From: Pseudomonas cichorii
GTDB lineage: Bacteria; Pseudomonadota; Gammaproteobacteria; Pseudomonadales; Pseudomonadaceae
Length of the DNA stretch: 64,000 nucleotides
Assembly (NCBI RefSeq): GCF_015471405.1
Contig: NZ_BLVZ01000011.1
Location: 1 to 64,000, forward strand
Direction: 5' to 3'
This document shows, in pieces, positions 8,342 through 16,558 of the stretch. Both the position numbers and the translations under genes were made by a program. How positions within the stretch are numbered: the stretch's first letter is position 1; each line of letters begins with the position of its first letter. Below the pieces are notes generated by a model. It was not told where the DNA came from, did not search any database, and worked only from the letters and a program-made list of their open reading frames with translations.

Positions 8342-8351
8342 TTAGGTTATA

Positions 8352-8404
8352 CATCACCAGTTTTGGGGACCTTGGTACAGGCAGGCCGGGGATTCCCCTC
8401 TTTT
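8352..8404 (+). ncRNA. Short sigma-54-driven RNA, possible NrsZ homologue
   Basis: From the predicted start at about 8352, transcription would meet GGGG-ATT-CCCC at 8388-8398 followed by TCTTTTATT, giving an RNA of about 50 nucleotides. The upstream GGGGAC (8365-8370) could also pair with the CCCC arm, allowing alternative folds. In P. aeruginosa the NtrC- and RpoN-dependent small RNA NrsZ lies, as I recall, next to the neighbours of trmL. The gene at 8403-8816 and trmL are the same neighbours here. The promoter is well supported, the NrsZ identity is inferred from position and promoter type only. The terminator stem is short (4 bp). Confidence 0.5.
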
Positions 8405-8816
8405 ATTCCTCCCGGAGACTGACCTCCAGTCTCCAGCGCCCGTCCACCTCTGCAGTGCGCCAGTCGCCATGCAGTGGACGGGCCGCCAGGAGAGTCAGCA
8501 CCAAATCCTTCCCGTTTCGCTCAAGCTTCCAGCGCGCAACCTTGTTGTCGATGCGCAACTGACCATTCCATGGCCGCCCCCAGGACTCGAAACGCAGGAC
8601 GACTGTTCCGTCGACATGATCGCCCTGAATCTGCGGCTGTTCGTTGAACCAGAGCGCCAGCCCCGTGGGCAACTCCTCGATCTGCTCCAGTTCCAGAGGC
8701 GCAGGTTGCTGCAGACGACCGATTATCATCCCGATGGTAAAGCCGACAATCGCCATCGAACCAAGAACTCTTGGCCATAGCTTCGGCCTGGGGTCCTCTT
8801 CGGGGGTAGAATGCAT
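8403..8816 (-). CDS. Hypothetical single-pass membrane protein next to trmL
   Basis: A 137-residue protein. The start at 8816 (MHSTPEEDPRPKLWPRVL) was chosen because it follows AAGGGAC. A longer form from 8843 would overlap trmL's start. One membrane segment is seen at about residues 18-33 (VLGSMAIVGFTIGMIIG), then a polar domain with several tryptophans (FNEQPQIQG, ESWGRPWNGQLRI, GRWRLEVSLREE). It resembles the conserved hypothetical that sits between ntrC and trmL in P. aeruginosa. It is convergent with the short sigma-54 RNA, whose terminator reaches its stop codon. Function unknown. Confidence 0.75.
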   Translation of the reverse strand: MHSTPEEDPRPKLWPRVLGSMAIVGFTIGMIIGRLQQPAPLELEQIEELPTGLALWFNEQPQIQGDHVDGTVVLRFESWGRPWNGQLRIDNKVARWKLERNGKDLVLTLLAARPLHGDWRTAEVDGRWRLEVSLREE

Positions 8817-8841
8817 CCCGTCCCTTCGTTCGGAGCCGTGC

Positions 8842-9297
8842 ATGTTTCACGTCATCCTTTTTCAACCAGAAATTCCGCCGAATACCGGCAATGTGATCAG
8901 GCTATGCGCCAACAGTGGCTGCACCCTGCATTTGATCGAGCCCCTGGGCTTTGAGCTGGACGACAAGCGCCTGCGCAGGGCCGGCCTCGATTATCACGAG
9001 TATGCCACGCTGCAAACCCATGCCGACCTGTCCACATGCCTGGAAAAGATCGGTAACCCGCGGCTGTTCGCTTTTACGACCAAAGGCTCGCGCCCGTTCC
9101 ACGACGTCAGTTTTGAAAAGGGCGATGCCTTCCTGTTCGGCCCGGAAAGTCGTGGCCTGCCAGCCGATATTCTCGACTCACTGACCACAGAGCAAAGATT
9201 GCGCCTTCCCATGCGCGAAGGGTGCCGCAGCCTGAACCTGTCAAACACCGTCGCCGTCGCCGTTTATGAGGCCTGGCGCCAGCACGGGTTTGCCTGA
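8842..9297 (+). CDS. trmL: tRNA (cytidine/uridine-2'-O-)-methyltransferase TrmL
   Basis: A 151-residue SPOUT-class enzyme that methylates the wobble ribose of tRNA-Leu isoacceptors with S-adenosylmethionine. The start MFHVILFQPEIPPNTGNVIR is the typical TrmL opening. The trefoil-knot motifs LFGPESRGLP and LNLSNTVAVAVYEAWRQ are present near the C-terminus. The length fits the family. An in-frame upstream extension back to 8644 runs antisense through the neighbouring gene and was rejected. Confidence 0.95.
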   Translation: MFHVILFQPEIPPNTGNVIRLCANSGCTLHLIEPLGFELDDKRLRRAGLDYHEYATLQTHADLSTCLEKIGNPRLFAFTTKGSRPFHDVSFEKGDAFLFGPESRGLPADILDSLTTEQRLRLPMREGCRSLNLSNTVAVAVYEAWRQHGFA

Positions 9298-9309
9298 GAA
9301 TTCATACGG

Positions 9310-9397
9310 GTAGGAGCGAATTCATTCGCGAGAGGCCTGTACATCCGAAGAAAATGTATCGGCCTCAATGACGTCTCGCGAATAAATTCGCTCCTAC
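9310..9397. repeat. REP inverted pair
   Basis: Left copy at 9310-9331 and inverted right copy at 9375-9397, about 43 bp apart, fill the gap between the convergent trmL and envZ genes. Confidence 0.9.
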
Positions 9398-9403
9398 AAC
9401 AAA

Positions 9404-10717
9404 TCAGACCGCATCCCTCGGCAGCATCAACCCCAGCGGCAAACGCACTCTTGCTTCAAGCCCGCCACCGGAACGGTTTCTCAGTTCGACATTACCGCCA
9501 TGCATCGCGGCGATCCGCTTGACGATTGCCAGCCCAAGGCCAGTGCCTTTGCCACTGCGCGCCCGGTCACCACGAATGAACGGATTGAAGATGATGTCCA
9601 GCTCCGAAGGATCGATACCTGCCCCCCGGTCCAGCACACTCAGCACGACATAAGGAGCACTCGTATCGCCGGAAACATAAGCGGCGACTTCGATTCCGTT
9701 GCCAGCGTGGTGCATGGCGTTGCCGATAAGGTTGGTCAACAGGCGCTTCATTGAAACCCGGCGCAGCGGGAAAGGCGGAATCGGTTCAAGACACAGGCGG
9801 ATGTGCTCATCCGGATGATTGAACGGCGCGACCACTTCACGCACCAGATCACTGAGGTCGACCTCTTCGATTTCCTCGTCGCGCCCATCGCGGATAAAGG
9901 CCAGGAACTGATCGAGAATGGCGTCCATGTCCTCGATATCGCGCACCATGCCTTCGGTGAATTCATTCTCGTCGCTCATCAGTTCCAGCGACAGACGCAG
10001 GCGGGTCAGAGGCGTGCGCAAGTCATGGGAAACCCCCGCCAGCATCAACTCACGCTCCTGTCCGGCCTGTTCGACATCCTCGGCCATCTGGTTGAAGGCT
10101 CGATAAACCTCGGTCATTTCACTGGGCGTATCGCTGACCGGCAACCGCACACTGCGCCCCTGCCCCAACTGGCGGGCTGCAAAAACCAGCCGTTTGAGCG
10201 GCTGATTGAGCTGTCGTACGAAAATCCAGGCCGATGCGGTGGACAACAGCCCGATGGCCAGGAACCAGCCCAACACGTTCCAGATCTTCTGCCCGCGCAG
10301 TGGATGCGGGTAAAGCGGCACTTTCAGCCAGCCATCCCCGAGGCTCGGCGCCCGAACCCAGAGAGCAGGAGGTGCATGAACCCGCAAACGCACTTCGGTA
10401 TCGGCCCCAAGCTCTGCCTGCATCTGGCGCTGATAGATTTCGCTATAAGGCCAATGCTGCTCGCCTTCAGGTACGCCGCCACCAACCACACGAATCAGGC
10501 CGGCAGCTTCGGCAATCGCTTCACGGTCGTTTTCATTCGCGGCCCAATAGGCGCGCAAGGTCAAGGCGACGCCATGGCTGTACTGCCTGTCGACCAGCAC
10601 GTCTTCGTTCATCAGCAGGTAGACCAGCGTCAGCGCCTTGGAAAACAGCACGACAATAAGCACCAGCCAGAGGGTGCGTGAGAAAAAGCTTTGCGGAAAC
10701 CAGAGCGGAGTCTTCAT
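9404..10717 (-). CDS. envZ: Sensor histidine kinase EnvZ (AmgS-type)
   Basis: A 437-residue inner-membrane kinase. The start MKTPLWFPQSFFSRTLW at 10717 fits the pseudomonad family; a 22-codon upstream extension was not used. Membrane segments are near residues 12-35 and 146-168, with a periplasmic sensor domain between. A HAMP linker follows, then the H-box LAGVSHDLRTPLTRLR with the phospho-accepting His at about 231, and N/G boxes NLIGNAMHHAGN and GKGTGLGLAIV. It pairs with the OmpR-type regulator upstream. In P. aeruginosa this pair (AmgRS) governs the envelope-stress response and aminoglycoside tolerance. A terminator-like hairpin lies between the two genes. Confidence 0.93.
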   Translation of the reverse strand: MKTPLWFPQSFFSRTLWLVLIVVLFSKALTLVYLLMNEDVLVDRQYSHGVALTLRAYWAANENDREAIAEAAGLIRVVGGGVPEGEQHWPYSEIYQRQMQAELGADTEVRLRVHAPPALWVRAPSLGDGWLKVPLYPHPLRGQKIWNVLGWFLAIGLLSTASAWIFVRQLNQPLKRLVFAARQLGQGRSVRLPVSDTPSEMTEVYRAFNQMAEDVEQAGQERELMLAGVSHDLRTPLTRLRLSLELMSDENEFTEGMVRDIEDMDAILDQFLAFIRDGRDEEIEEVDLSDLVREVVAPFNHPDEHIRLCLEPIPPFPLRRVSMKRLLTNLIGNAMHHAGNGIEVAAYVSGDTSAPYVVLSVLDRGAGIDPSELDIIFNPFIRGDRARSGKGTGLGLAIVKRIAAMHGGNVELRNRSGGGLEARVRLPLGLMLPRDAV

Positions 10718-10794
10718 AACTGCAGCTATACACTTTGCAGGGCGAGCCGGGCTCGCAAGTTTGCGGATCGTGGTCCAGGCCATGGTACGAACGC

Positions 10795-10832
10795 GAAAAC
10801 CAAAACGTCGATAGCCCGTTCAGGCTATCGAC
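10795..10832 (-). terminator. Terminator-like hairpin between ompR and envZ
   Basis: GTCGATAGCC-CGTTCA-GGCTATCGAC is a perfect 10-bp stem (10807-10832). Leftward it is followed by GTTTTGGTTTTCGC, a T-rich but interrupted tract. It sits within the presumed ompR-envZ operon and would lower envZ expression relative to ompR. Confidence 0.6.
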
Positions 10833-10876
10833 GCAAGTGGCAAGGACTTCAGTGCTCTGCGCTGGCAATCGACCTG

Positions 10877-11617
10877 TCAGCGGTTCCCGGCTCCATCCGG
10901 AACGAACACATAACCCACGCCCCAGACAGTCTGGATATAGCGTGGCTTGGACGGGTCCGGCTCGATCAGGCGACGCAGACGGGAAATCTGCACATCGATG
11001 GAGCGCTCCAGAGCATCCCATTCGCGGCCACGGGCCAGATTCATCAGTTTGTCGCGGGTCAGCGGCTCGCGAGCATGCATGACCAGCGCCTTGAGTACGG
11101 CAAACTCACCGGTGGTGAGCATATGCACTTCATCGCCGCGCTTGAGTTCACGGGTTGCCAGGGAAAGCACGTAGTCACCGAAGCTGACAGACTCGTCTTC
11201 GCTGCCTGGTGCGCCGGGCACAGGTGCTGCCTGACGACGCAGGACCGCCTTGACGCGGGCCATCAGTTCGTCCGGGTTGAAAGGCTTGGCCAGATAATCG
11301 TCTGCGCCCAGCTCCAGCCCCTTGATACGGCTCTGCTCATCGCCTTTGGCAGTGAGCATGATGATCGGCACCTGATTGTTGGCTGCACGCAAACGACGGC
11401 AAGCAGACAGGCCGTCTTCTCCGGGCAACATCAAGTCCAGAACCACAAGGTTGAAAACCTCGCGGGACAATAAACGGTCCATTTGTTCGACGTTTGCCAC
11501 CGCACGGGCACGATAGCCCTTGCTGGTGAAAAAACGCTCTAACAGGCTGCTCAACCCCGGATCGTCATCGACGATCAGGATTTTTTCGCCTTCAGCATTT
11601 TGTGCAGTGCTGCTCAT
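10877..11617 (-). CDS. ompR: Response regulator OmpR (AmgR-type)
   Basis: A 246-residue transcription factor. The receiver domain has the acidic pocket DDD at 17-19, the phosphorylated Asp at about 61 in VVLDLMLPGEDG, a conserved Thr in IIMLTAKGD and the Lys in LAKPFNPDEL. The C-terminal winged helix follows (ELKRGDEVHMLTTGEFAVLKALV through DVQISRLRRLIEPDPSKPRYIQTVWGVGYVFVPD). It is the first gene of the pair with envZ, 159 bp upstream of it. The long spacer contains a hairpin. Confidence 0.95.
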   Translation of the reverse strand: MSSTAQNAEGEKILIVDDDPGLSSLLERFFTSKGYRARAVANVEQMDRLLSREVFNLVVLDLMLPGEDGLSACRRLRAANNQVPIIMLTAKGDEQSRIKGLELGADDYLAKPFNPDELMARVKAVLRRQAAPVPGAPGSEDESVSFGDYVLSLATRELKRGDEVHMLTTGEFAVLKALVMHAREPLTRDKLMNLARGREWDALERSIDVQISRLRRLIEPDPSKPRYIQTVWGVGYVFVPDGAGNR

Positions 11618-11917
11618 CGGATGCTCCTTTGATCTCGGGGCGCATTATGGCGTAGCTGCGGTGATGCGCACCGTGTGCATTGTTAGCAGATTTTACTGGG
11701 GCCGACATGAATGAGTGATTCTGCTGAGCAAAACTGCTCGCATGGACCGGCCAATCCCCTAATTGGAGTTCGCCGGGTATAATGCGCGGCCCTCAAAGTC
11801 AGGCTGTGCCGGACTATGGCGGTTCGCCGGTATTGTTACAAGGCCGGCGAGCGAAGGGCAGGCAAGACAGTTTTTTGTAAAGAATCCAGTTTTTTGCTCA
11901 CAACTCCAGGTGGTCTT

Positions 11918-14239
11918 ATGGACAGCATCAACAGCCGCATCGCCGAAGAACTGGGCGTGCGCCCTCAACAGGTCGCAGCGGCCGTAGCACTATTGGATGA
12001 AGGCTCGACCGTGCCTTTCATCTCACGCTACCGCAAGGAAGTGACCGGCAGCCTTGATGACACGCAATTGCGCCATCTGGAAGAGCGTCTGCGTTATCTG
12101 CGCGAGCTCGACGAGCGTCGCGTCAGCATCCTTGCCAGTATCGAAGAGCAAGGCAAGCTGACCCCGGAGCTGGCCCGCGACATCAATCTTGCCGACACCA
12201 AGACACGCCTCGAAGACTTGTACCTGCCTTATAAGCAGAAGCGCCGCACCAAAGGCCAGATCGCACTTGAGGCGGGCCTGGGCGAGTTGGCGGACGGTCT
12301 TTTCAACGACCCGTCCCTGACACCGGAAACCGAAGCCGCACGTTTCGTCGATGCCGAGAAAGGCGTGGCCGACGTGAAGGCTGCGCTGGAAGGCGCCAAG
12401 TACATCCTGATGGAGCGCTTCGCCGAAGACGCCACGCTGCTGGACAAACTGCGCAGCTTCCTCATGCAGGAAGCCGTGATCAGTGCCCGCGTAGTGCCCG
12501 GCAAGGAAGAGGAAGGCGCCAAGTTCCGCGACTACTTCGAGCACGACGAGCCGCTCAAGAGCATGCCGTCGCACCGCGCCCTGGCGATTTTCCGTGGCCG
12601 CAACGAAGGTTTCCTCAGCTCTGCGCTGAAAGTCGGTGAAGAGTTGCCAGGCACCCTGCACCCGTGCGAACTGATGATCGGCGAACGTTTCGGCCTGCAG
12701 AACCAGAACCGCCCTGCCGACAAGTGGCTGGCCGAAGTCGTGCGCTGGACCTGGAAGGTCAAGCTCTACAGCCATCTGGAAACCGACCTGCTGGGCGAAC
12801 TGCGCGACAGCGCAGAAACCGAAGCGATCAACGTATTCGCCCACAACCTGCACGACCTGCTGCTGGCCGCTCCGGCCGGCCCGCGCGCCACACTGGGTCT
12901 CGACCCGGGCCTGCGCACCGGTTGCAAGGTGGCGGTGGTCGATGCCACCGGCAAGCTGCTCGACTACGCCACCGTCTACCCTCACGTGCCTAAAAACCAG
13001 TGGGATCAGACCATCGCTGTGCTGGCCGCGCTCTGCGCCAAGCATTCGGTAGACCTGATCGCCATCGGCAACGGCACTGCCAGCCGCGAAACCGACAAGC
13101 TGGCTGCCGAGCTGATCAAAAAATATCCAGCAATGAAAATGACCAAGGTCATGGTGTCCGAGGCTGGCGCTTCGGTGTACTCGGCTTCCGAGCTTGCAGC
13201 CAAGGAGTTCCCGGATCTGGACGTTTCGATCCGTGGTGCCGTCTCCATTGCCCGTCGCCTGCAAGACCCGCTGGCCGAACTGGTGAAGATCGACCCGAAA
13301 TCCATCGGTGTCGGCCAGTACCAGCACGACGTCTCGCAACTGAAACTGGCCCGTGGCCTGGATGCAGTGGTCGAAGACTGCGTGAACGCCGTCGGCGTCG
13401 ACGTGAACACCGCTTCGGTAGCCTTGCTGGCGCGTATTTCGGGCCTGAACACCACGCTGGCGCAAAATATCGTTGCCCACCGTGATGCAAATGGTGCCTT
13501 CAAGACCCGTGCATCGCTGAAAAAAGTAAGCCGTCTGGGTGAAAAGACCTACGAACAGGCTGCCGGCTTCCTGCGCGTCATGAATGGCGAAAACCCGCTG
13601 GACTCGTCTGCCGTTCACCCGGAAGCCTACCCGCTGGTACAGCGTATTGCGGCTGAAACCGATCGTGATATTCGCTCGCTGATCGGCGATGCCAGCTTCC
13701 TGAAACGCCTGGACCCGAAGAAATTCACCGACGAAACCTTCGGTCTGCCCACCGTAACCGACATTCTGCAAGAGCTGGAAAAACCGGGCCGCGACCCGCG
13801 TCCGGAGTTCAAGACTGCCGAGTTCCAGGACGGCGTCGAAGACCTCAAGGACCTGCAACTGGGCATGATCCTCGAAGGCGTGGTCACCAACGTCACCAAC
13901 TTCGGTGCTTTCGTCGATATCGGCGTGCATCAGGATGGTCTGGTGCATATCTCGGCGCTGTCCGAGAAGTTCATCAAGGACCCGCGTGAAGCCGTCAAGG
14001 CTGGCGACGTCGTGAAGGTCAAGGTCATGGAAGTCGACATTCCGCGCAAACGTGTCGGTCTGTCGATGCGCATGAGCGATACGCCAGGGGAGAAAATCGA
14101 CGGTGCCCGTGGCCCGCGTCCGGGTTCTGCGCCGCGCCAGCAAAGCAGTGCGCCACGCAAGGAAACCGCAACGGCGGCTCCGGCCAATAACGCCATGGCA
14201 TCACTGTTCGCCAATGCCAAACAGTTGAAGAAGCGTTGA
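11918..14239 (+). CDS. tex: RNA-binding transcriptional accessory protein Tex
   Basis: A 773-residue cytoplasmic nucleic-acid-binding protein. The start MDSINSRIAEELGVRPQQV at 11918 follows AGGTGG; the 34-codon upstream extension was rejected. It shows the N-terminal Tex helical region (VPFISRYRKEVTGSLDD), a YqgF/RNase-H-like domain (LGLDPGLRTGCKVAVVDATG), helix-hairpin-helix motifs and a C-terminal S1 domain from about residue 645 (ILEGVVTNVTNFGAFVDIG). The last 50 residues are a low-complexity basic tail. Tex is a conserved factor affecting transcription and pathogenicity gene expression. Its stop overlaps the next start (TGATG). Confidence 0.95.
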   Translation: MDSINSRIAEELGVRPQQVAAAVALLDEGSTVPFISRYRKEVTGSLDDTQLRHLEERLRYLRELDERRVSILASIEEQGKLTPELARDINLADTKTRLEDLYLPYKQKRRTKGQIALEAGLGELADGLFNDPSLTPETEAARFVDAEKGVADVKAALEGAKYILMERFAEDATLLDKLRSFLMQEAVISARVVPGKEEEGAKFRDYFEHDEPLKSMPSHRALAIFRGRNEGFLSSALKVGEELPGTLHPCELMIGERFGLQNQNRPADKWLAEVVRWTWKVKLYSHLETDLLGELRDSAETEAINVFAHNLHDLLLAAPAGPRATLGLDPGLRTGCKVAVVDATGKLLDYATVYPHVPKNQWDQTIAVLAALCAKHSVDLIAIGNGTASRETDKLAAELIKKYPAMKMTKVMVSEAGASVYSASELAAKEFPDLDVSIRGAVSIARRLQDPLAELVKIDPKSIGVGQYQHDVSQLKLARGLDAVVEDCVNAVGVDVNTASVALLARISGLNTTLAQNIVAHRDANGAFKTRASLKKVSRLGEKTYEQAAGFLRVMNGENPLDSSAVHPEAYPLVQRIAAETDRDIRSLIGDASFLKRLDPKKFTDETFGLPTVTDILQELEKPGRDPRPEFKTAEFQDGVEDLKDLQLGMILEGVVTNVTNFGAFVDIGVHQDGLVHISALSEKFIKDPREAVKAGDVVKVKVMEVDIPRKRVGLSMRMSDTPGEKIDGARGPRPGSAPRQQSSAPRKETATAAPANNAMASLFANAKQLKKR

Positions 14240-14622
14240 TGGATATCCCTGAAGATCTGACCCATAGCGCCTACTTCAAGATGCTCGGCTGCGAGCTGCG
14301 GCGTCTGGATAAAGGTGTCGCCGAGGTCGCGTTGCCACTGGAGGCGCACCTGCGCAACCGTGGCAACGTGATGCACGGCGGGGCGATTTTCAGCCTGGTG
14401 GATATCGGCATGGGGCTGGCGTGTTCCAGCTCCCATGGTTTCGACCAGCGCAGCGTCACCATCGAATGCAAGATCAACTATGTACGCGGCGTATCCGAAG
14501 GCGAGGTGTTGTGCATCGCCAAGGTCCTGCATGCAGGCCGCCGCACGCTGGTCGTCGAAGCCGAAGTGGTCCAGGACGACAAACTGGTCGCCAAGGCGCA
14601 AGGCACCTTTGCGGTCATCTAA
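14239..14622 (+). CDS. PaaI/YigI-family hotdog thioesterase
   Basis: A 127-residue protein with the hotdog-fold pattern NVMHGGAIFSLVDIGMG, where the HGG motif marks the acyl-CoA thioesterase group, then TIECKINYVRGVSEGEV and the last strand AKAQGTFAVI. It probably hydrolyses an acyl-CoA. The ATG at 14239 overlaps the tex stop codon by one base, so it is likely translated from the tex mRNA. Substrate unknown. Confidence 0.85.
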   Translation: MDIPEDLTHSAYFKMLGCELRRLDKGVAEVALPLEAHLRNRGNVMHGGAIFSLVDIGMGLACSSSHGFDQRSVTIECKINYVRGVSEGEVLCIAKVLHAGRRTLVVEAEVVQDDKLVAKAQGTFAVI

Positions 14623-14857
14623 ACTTTTACGAAAGTGTGATGAAAGCAATCACTTGCTAGCTCTATAGAGCCGATTTGGGGTAATTTCGGCACCATTAGC
14701 GTGGTGTCGGACCCATTTTGACGGTACGACAAAGAGCCGTGATCGTGAGCAGGCGTCAAAGACCCAACCAGGCGACAACGCCAGTTCCTTTCTTCACCCT
14801 TGTAGACCGTTCTGTCCACCCCCATATTGGGGCGACCGATGCGTGAAGGAATCCACC

Positions 14858-16447
14858 TTGAGCGAATTTCTCAACCGCCGCCTGGCTCTTCTTGGCGAGC
14901 GTAACAACCTCTCTCTGCTGGAGCAGTGCCTGCACGGTATCGAGCGCGAATGCCTGCGCGTTACCGGCCAGGCACGCCTGGCACAGACACCCCACCCGCA
15001 ATCGCTGGGTGCAGCACTGACCAATGGCCTGATCACGACCGACTATTCCGAATCGCTCCTGGAGTTCATCACTCCAGCCCTGACGGACCCGGCACAGACC
15101 CTCGACAGCCTGGACAAGATTCATCGCTTCGCCTACAGCAAGCTGAACGACGAATTCCTCTGGAGCCCGTCGATGCCGTGCCCGCTGCCGGCCGAAGAAG
15201 AGATTCCGATTGCCTATTACGGCACGTCGAACATCGGCAAGCTCAAGTACGTGTATCGCAAGGGTCTGGCGCTGCGTTATGGCAAGACCATGCAGTGCAT
15301 TGCAGGGATTCATTACAACTTCTCGCTGCCGGAAGATGTCTGGGCACTGCTCAAGCAGACCGAAGACTTCGCAGGCGACGCACGGGACTATCAGTCGCAC
15401 TCCTACATTGCGCTGATCCGTAACTTCCGTCGTTACAGCTGGTTGCTGATGTACCTGTTCGGAGCCTCGCCGGCACTCGACGCCGGTTTCCTGCGGGGCC
15501 GCGCTCACCAGCTGGAACATTTCGACGCCGATACGCTGTATCTGCCGTATGCAACCAGCCTGCGCATGAGCGACCTGGGTTATCAGAGCAAGGCCCAAGC
15601 CGACCTGACGCCGTGCTACAACGATCTGGTGAGCTACACCGACAGCCTGCGCAAAGCGGTGGCAACACCTTACGCGCCGTATGTAGAAACCGGCACCCAT
15701 GATCAGAATGGCGAGTGGGTACAGCTCAACACCAACGTGTTGCAGATCGAAAACGAGTACTACTCCAATATTCGCCCCAAGCGCGTGACATATTCGGGCG
15801 AACGCCCTATCCAGGCGCTGGTGGCCCGTGGCGTGCAGTACGTCGAGGTTCGTTGCCTGGACATCAACCCGTTCCTGCCGACCGGCATCAACCTGGAGCA
15901 GGCTCGCTTCATCGATGCGTTCATTCTGTTCTGCGCCCTTGAAGAAAGCCCGCAACTGGCCAGCCACGAATGCTCCAACGCAGGCTCGAACTTCCTGTCC
16001 GTGGTCAAGGAAGGTCGTCGTCCGGGCCTGACGCTGCAACGCAACAATTCGAGCATCGAGCTGAAAGCCTGGGCGACCGAGCTTCTGGAGAAAATCACTC
16101 CATTGGCTCAACTGCTGGACAAGGCGCAGGGCAACGACGAGCACATCAGATCGATTGCGGCCCAACAGGCCAAGGTCGACGATTCGTCTCTGACACCATC
16201 TGCACAAGTACTAGCCAGCATGAGAGCCCATGAAGAAGGCTTCACGGCTTTCTCGTTCCGCCAGAGCCAGAAACATGCCGACTACTTCCGCAACTATCCG
16301 CTGAGCGCTGAAGATCAGGCGCAGTTCGAGTCGCTGGCGAAAGCTTCGATTGCGGAACAGGCAGAGCTGGAAGAAACCGAAGAAGTCGTGGACTTCGACA
16401 CCTTCGTGGGCGCGTATCAGGCGAGCATTCTGTCGATCAGCAACTGA
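14858..16447 (+). CDS. gshA: Glutamate-cysteine ligase GshA
   Basis: A 529-residue enzyme catalysing the first step of glutathione synthesis, ATP-dependent joining of glutamate and cysteine. I chose the TTG at 14858 (LSEFLNRRLALLGERNN) because AAGGA stands seven bases before it and because P. aeruginosa GshA begins similarly. A GTG at 14843 would add five residues. Family motifs include CLHGIERECLRV, TDYSESLLEFITP, GIHYNFSLPED and YVEVRCLDINPFLP. The length is as usual for the gamma-proteobacterial type. Confidence 0.93.
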   Translation: MSEFLNRRLALLGERNNLSLLEQCLHGIERECLRVTGQARLAQTPHPQSLGAALTNGLITTDYSESLLEFITPALTDPAQTLDSLDKIHRFAYSKLNDEFLWSPSMPCPLPAEEEIPIAYYGTSNIGKLKYVYRKGLALRYGKTMQCIAGIHYNFSLPEDVWALLKQTEDFAGDARDYQSHSYIALIRNFRRYSWLLMYLFGASPALDAGFLRGRAHQLEHFDADTLYLPYATSLRMSDLGYQSKAQADLTPCYNDLVSYTDSLRKAVATPYAPYVETGTHDQNGEWVQLNTNVLQIENEYYSNIRPKRVTYSGERPIQALVARGVQYVEVRCLDINPFLPTGINLEQARFIDAFILFCALEESPQLASHECSNAGSNFLSVVKEGRRPGLTLQRNNSSIELKAWATELLEKITPLAQLLDKAQGNDEHIRSIAAQQAKVDDSSLTPSAQVLASMRAHEEGFTAFSFRQSQKHADYFRNYPLSAEDQAQFESLAKASIAEQAELEETEEVVDFDTFVGAYQASILSISN

Positions 16448-16468
16448 TGACAGGAACATCACAACACC

Positions 16469-16548
16469 GTAGGAGCGGATTTATCCGCGAGACATCACCG
16501 AAGGCGATGGATAGTCTTCAGACCTCTCGCGAATGAATTCGCTCCTAC
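16469..16548. repeat. REP inverted pair
   Basis: A GGATTTATCC-variant copy at 16469-16491 and an inverted GAATGAATTC-type copy at 16526-16548 lie between convergent gshA and argA. Confidence 0.9.
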
Positions 16549-16558
16549 GCAGGTGGGG

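Noticed and set aside
12023..14143. A 706-residue open frame on the minus strand across tex
   Set aside because: It is the complementary-frame shadow of the tex gene in GC-rich DNA. The tex protein has full family motifs and the shadow has none.
14623..14857. Possible small RNA or regulatory RNA upstream of gshA
   Set aside because: A TTGACG-like -35 is seen, but there is no matching -10 at the right spacing and no terminator.
14756..16207. A 483-residue open frame opposite gshA
   Set aside because: A GC-driven shadow; gshA is supported by motifs and ribosome site.
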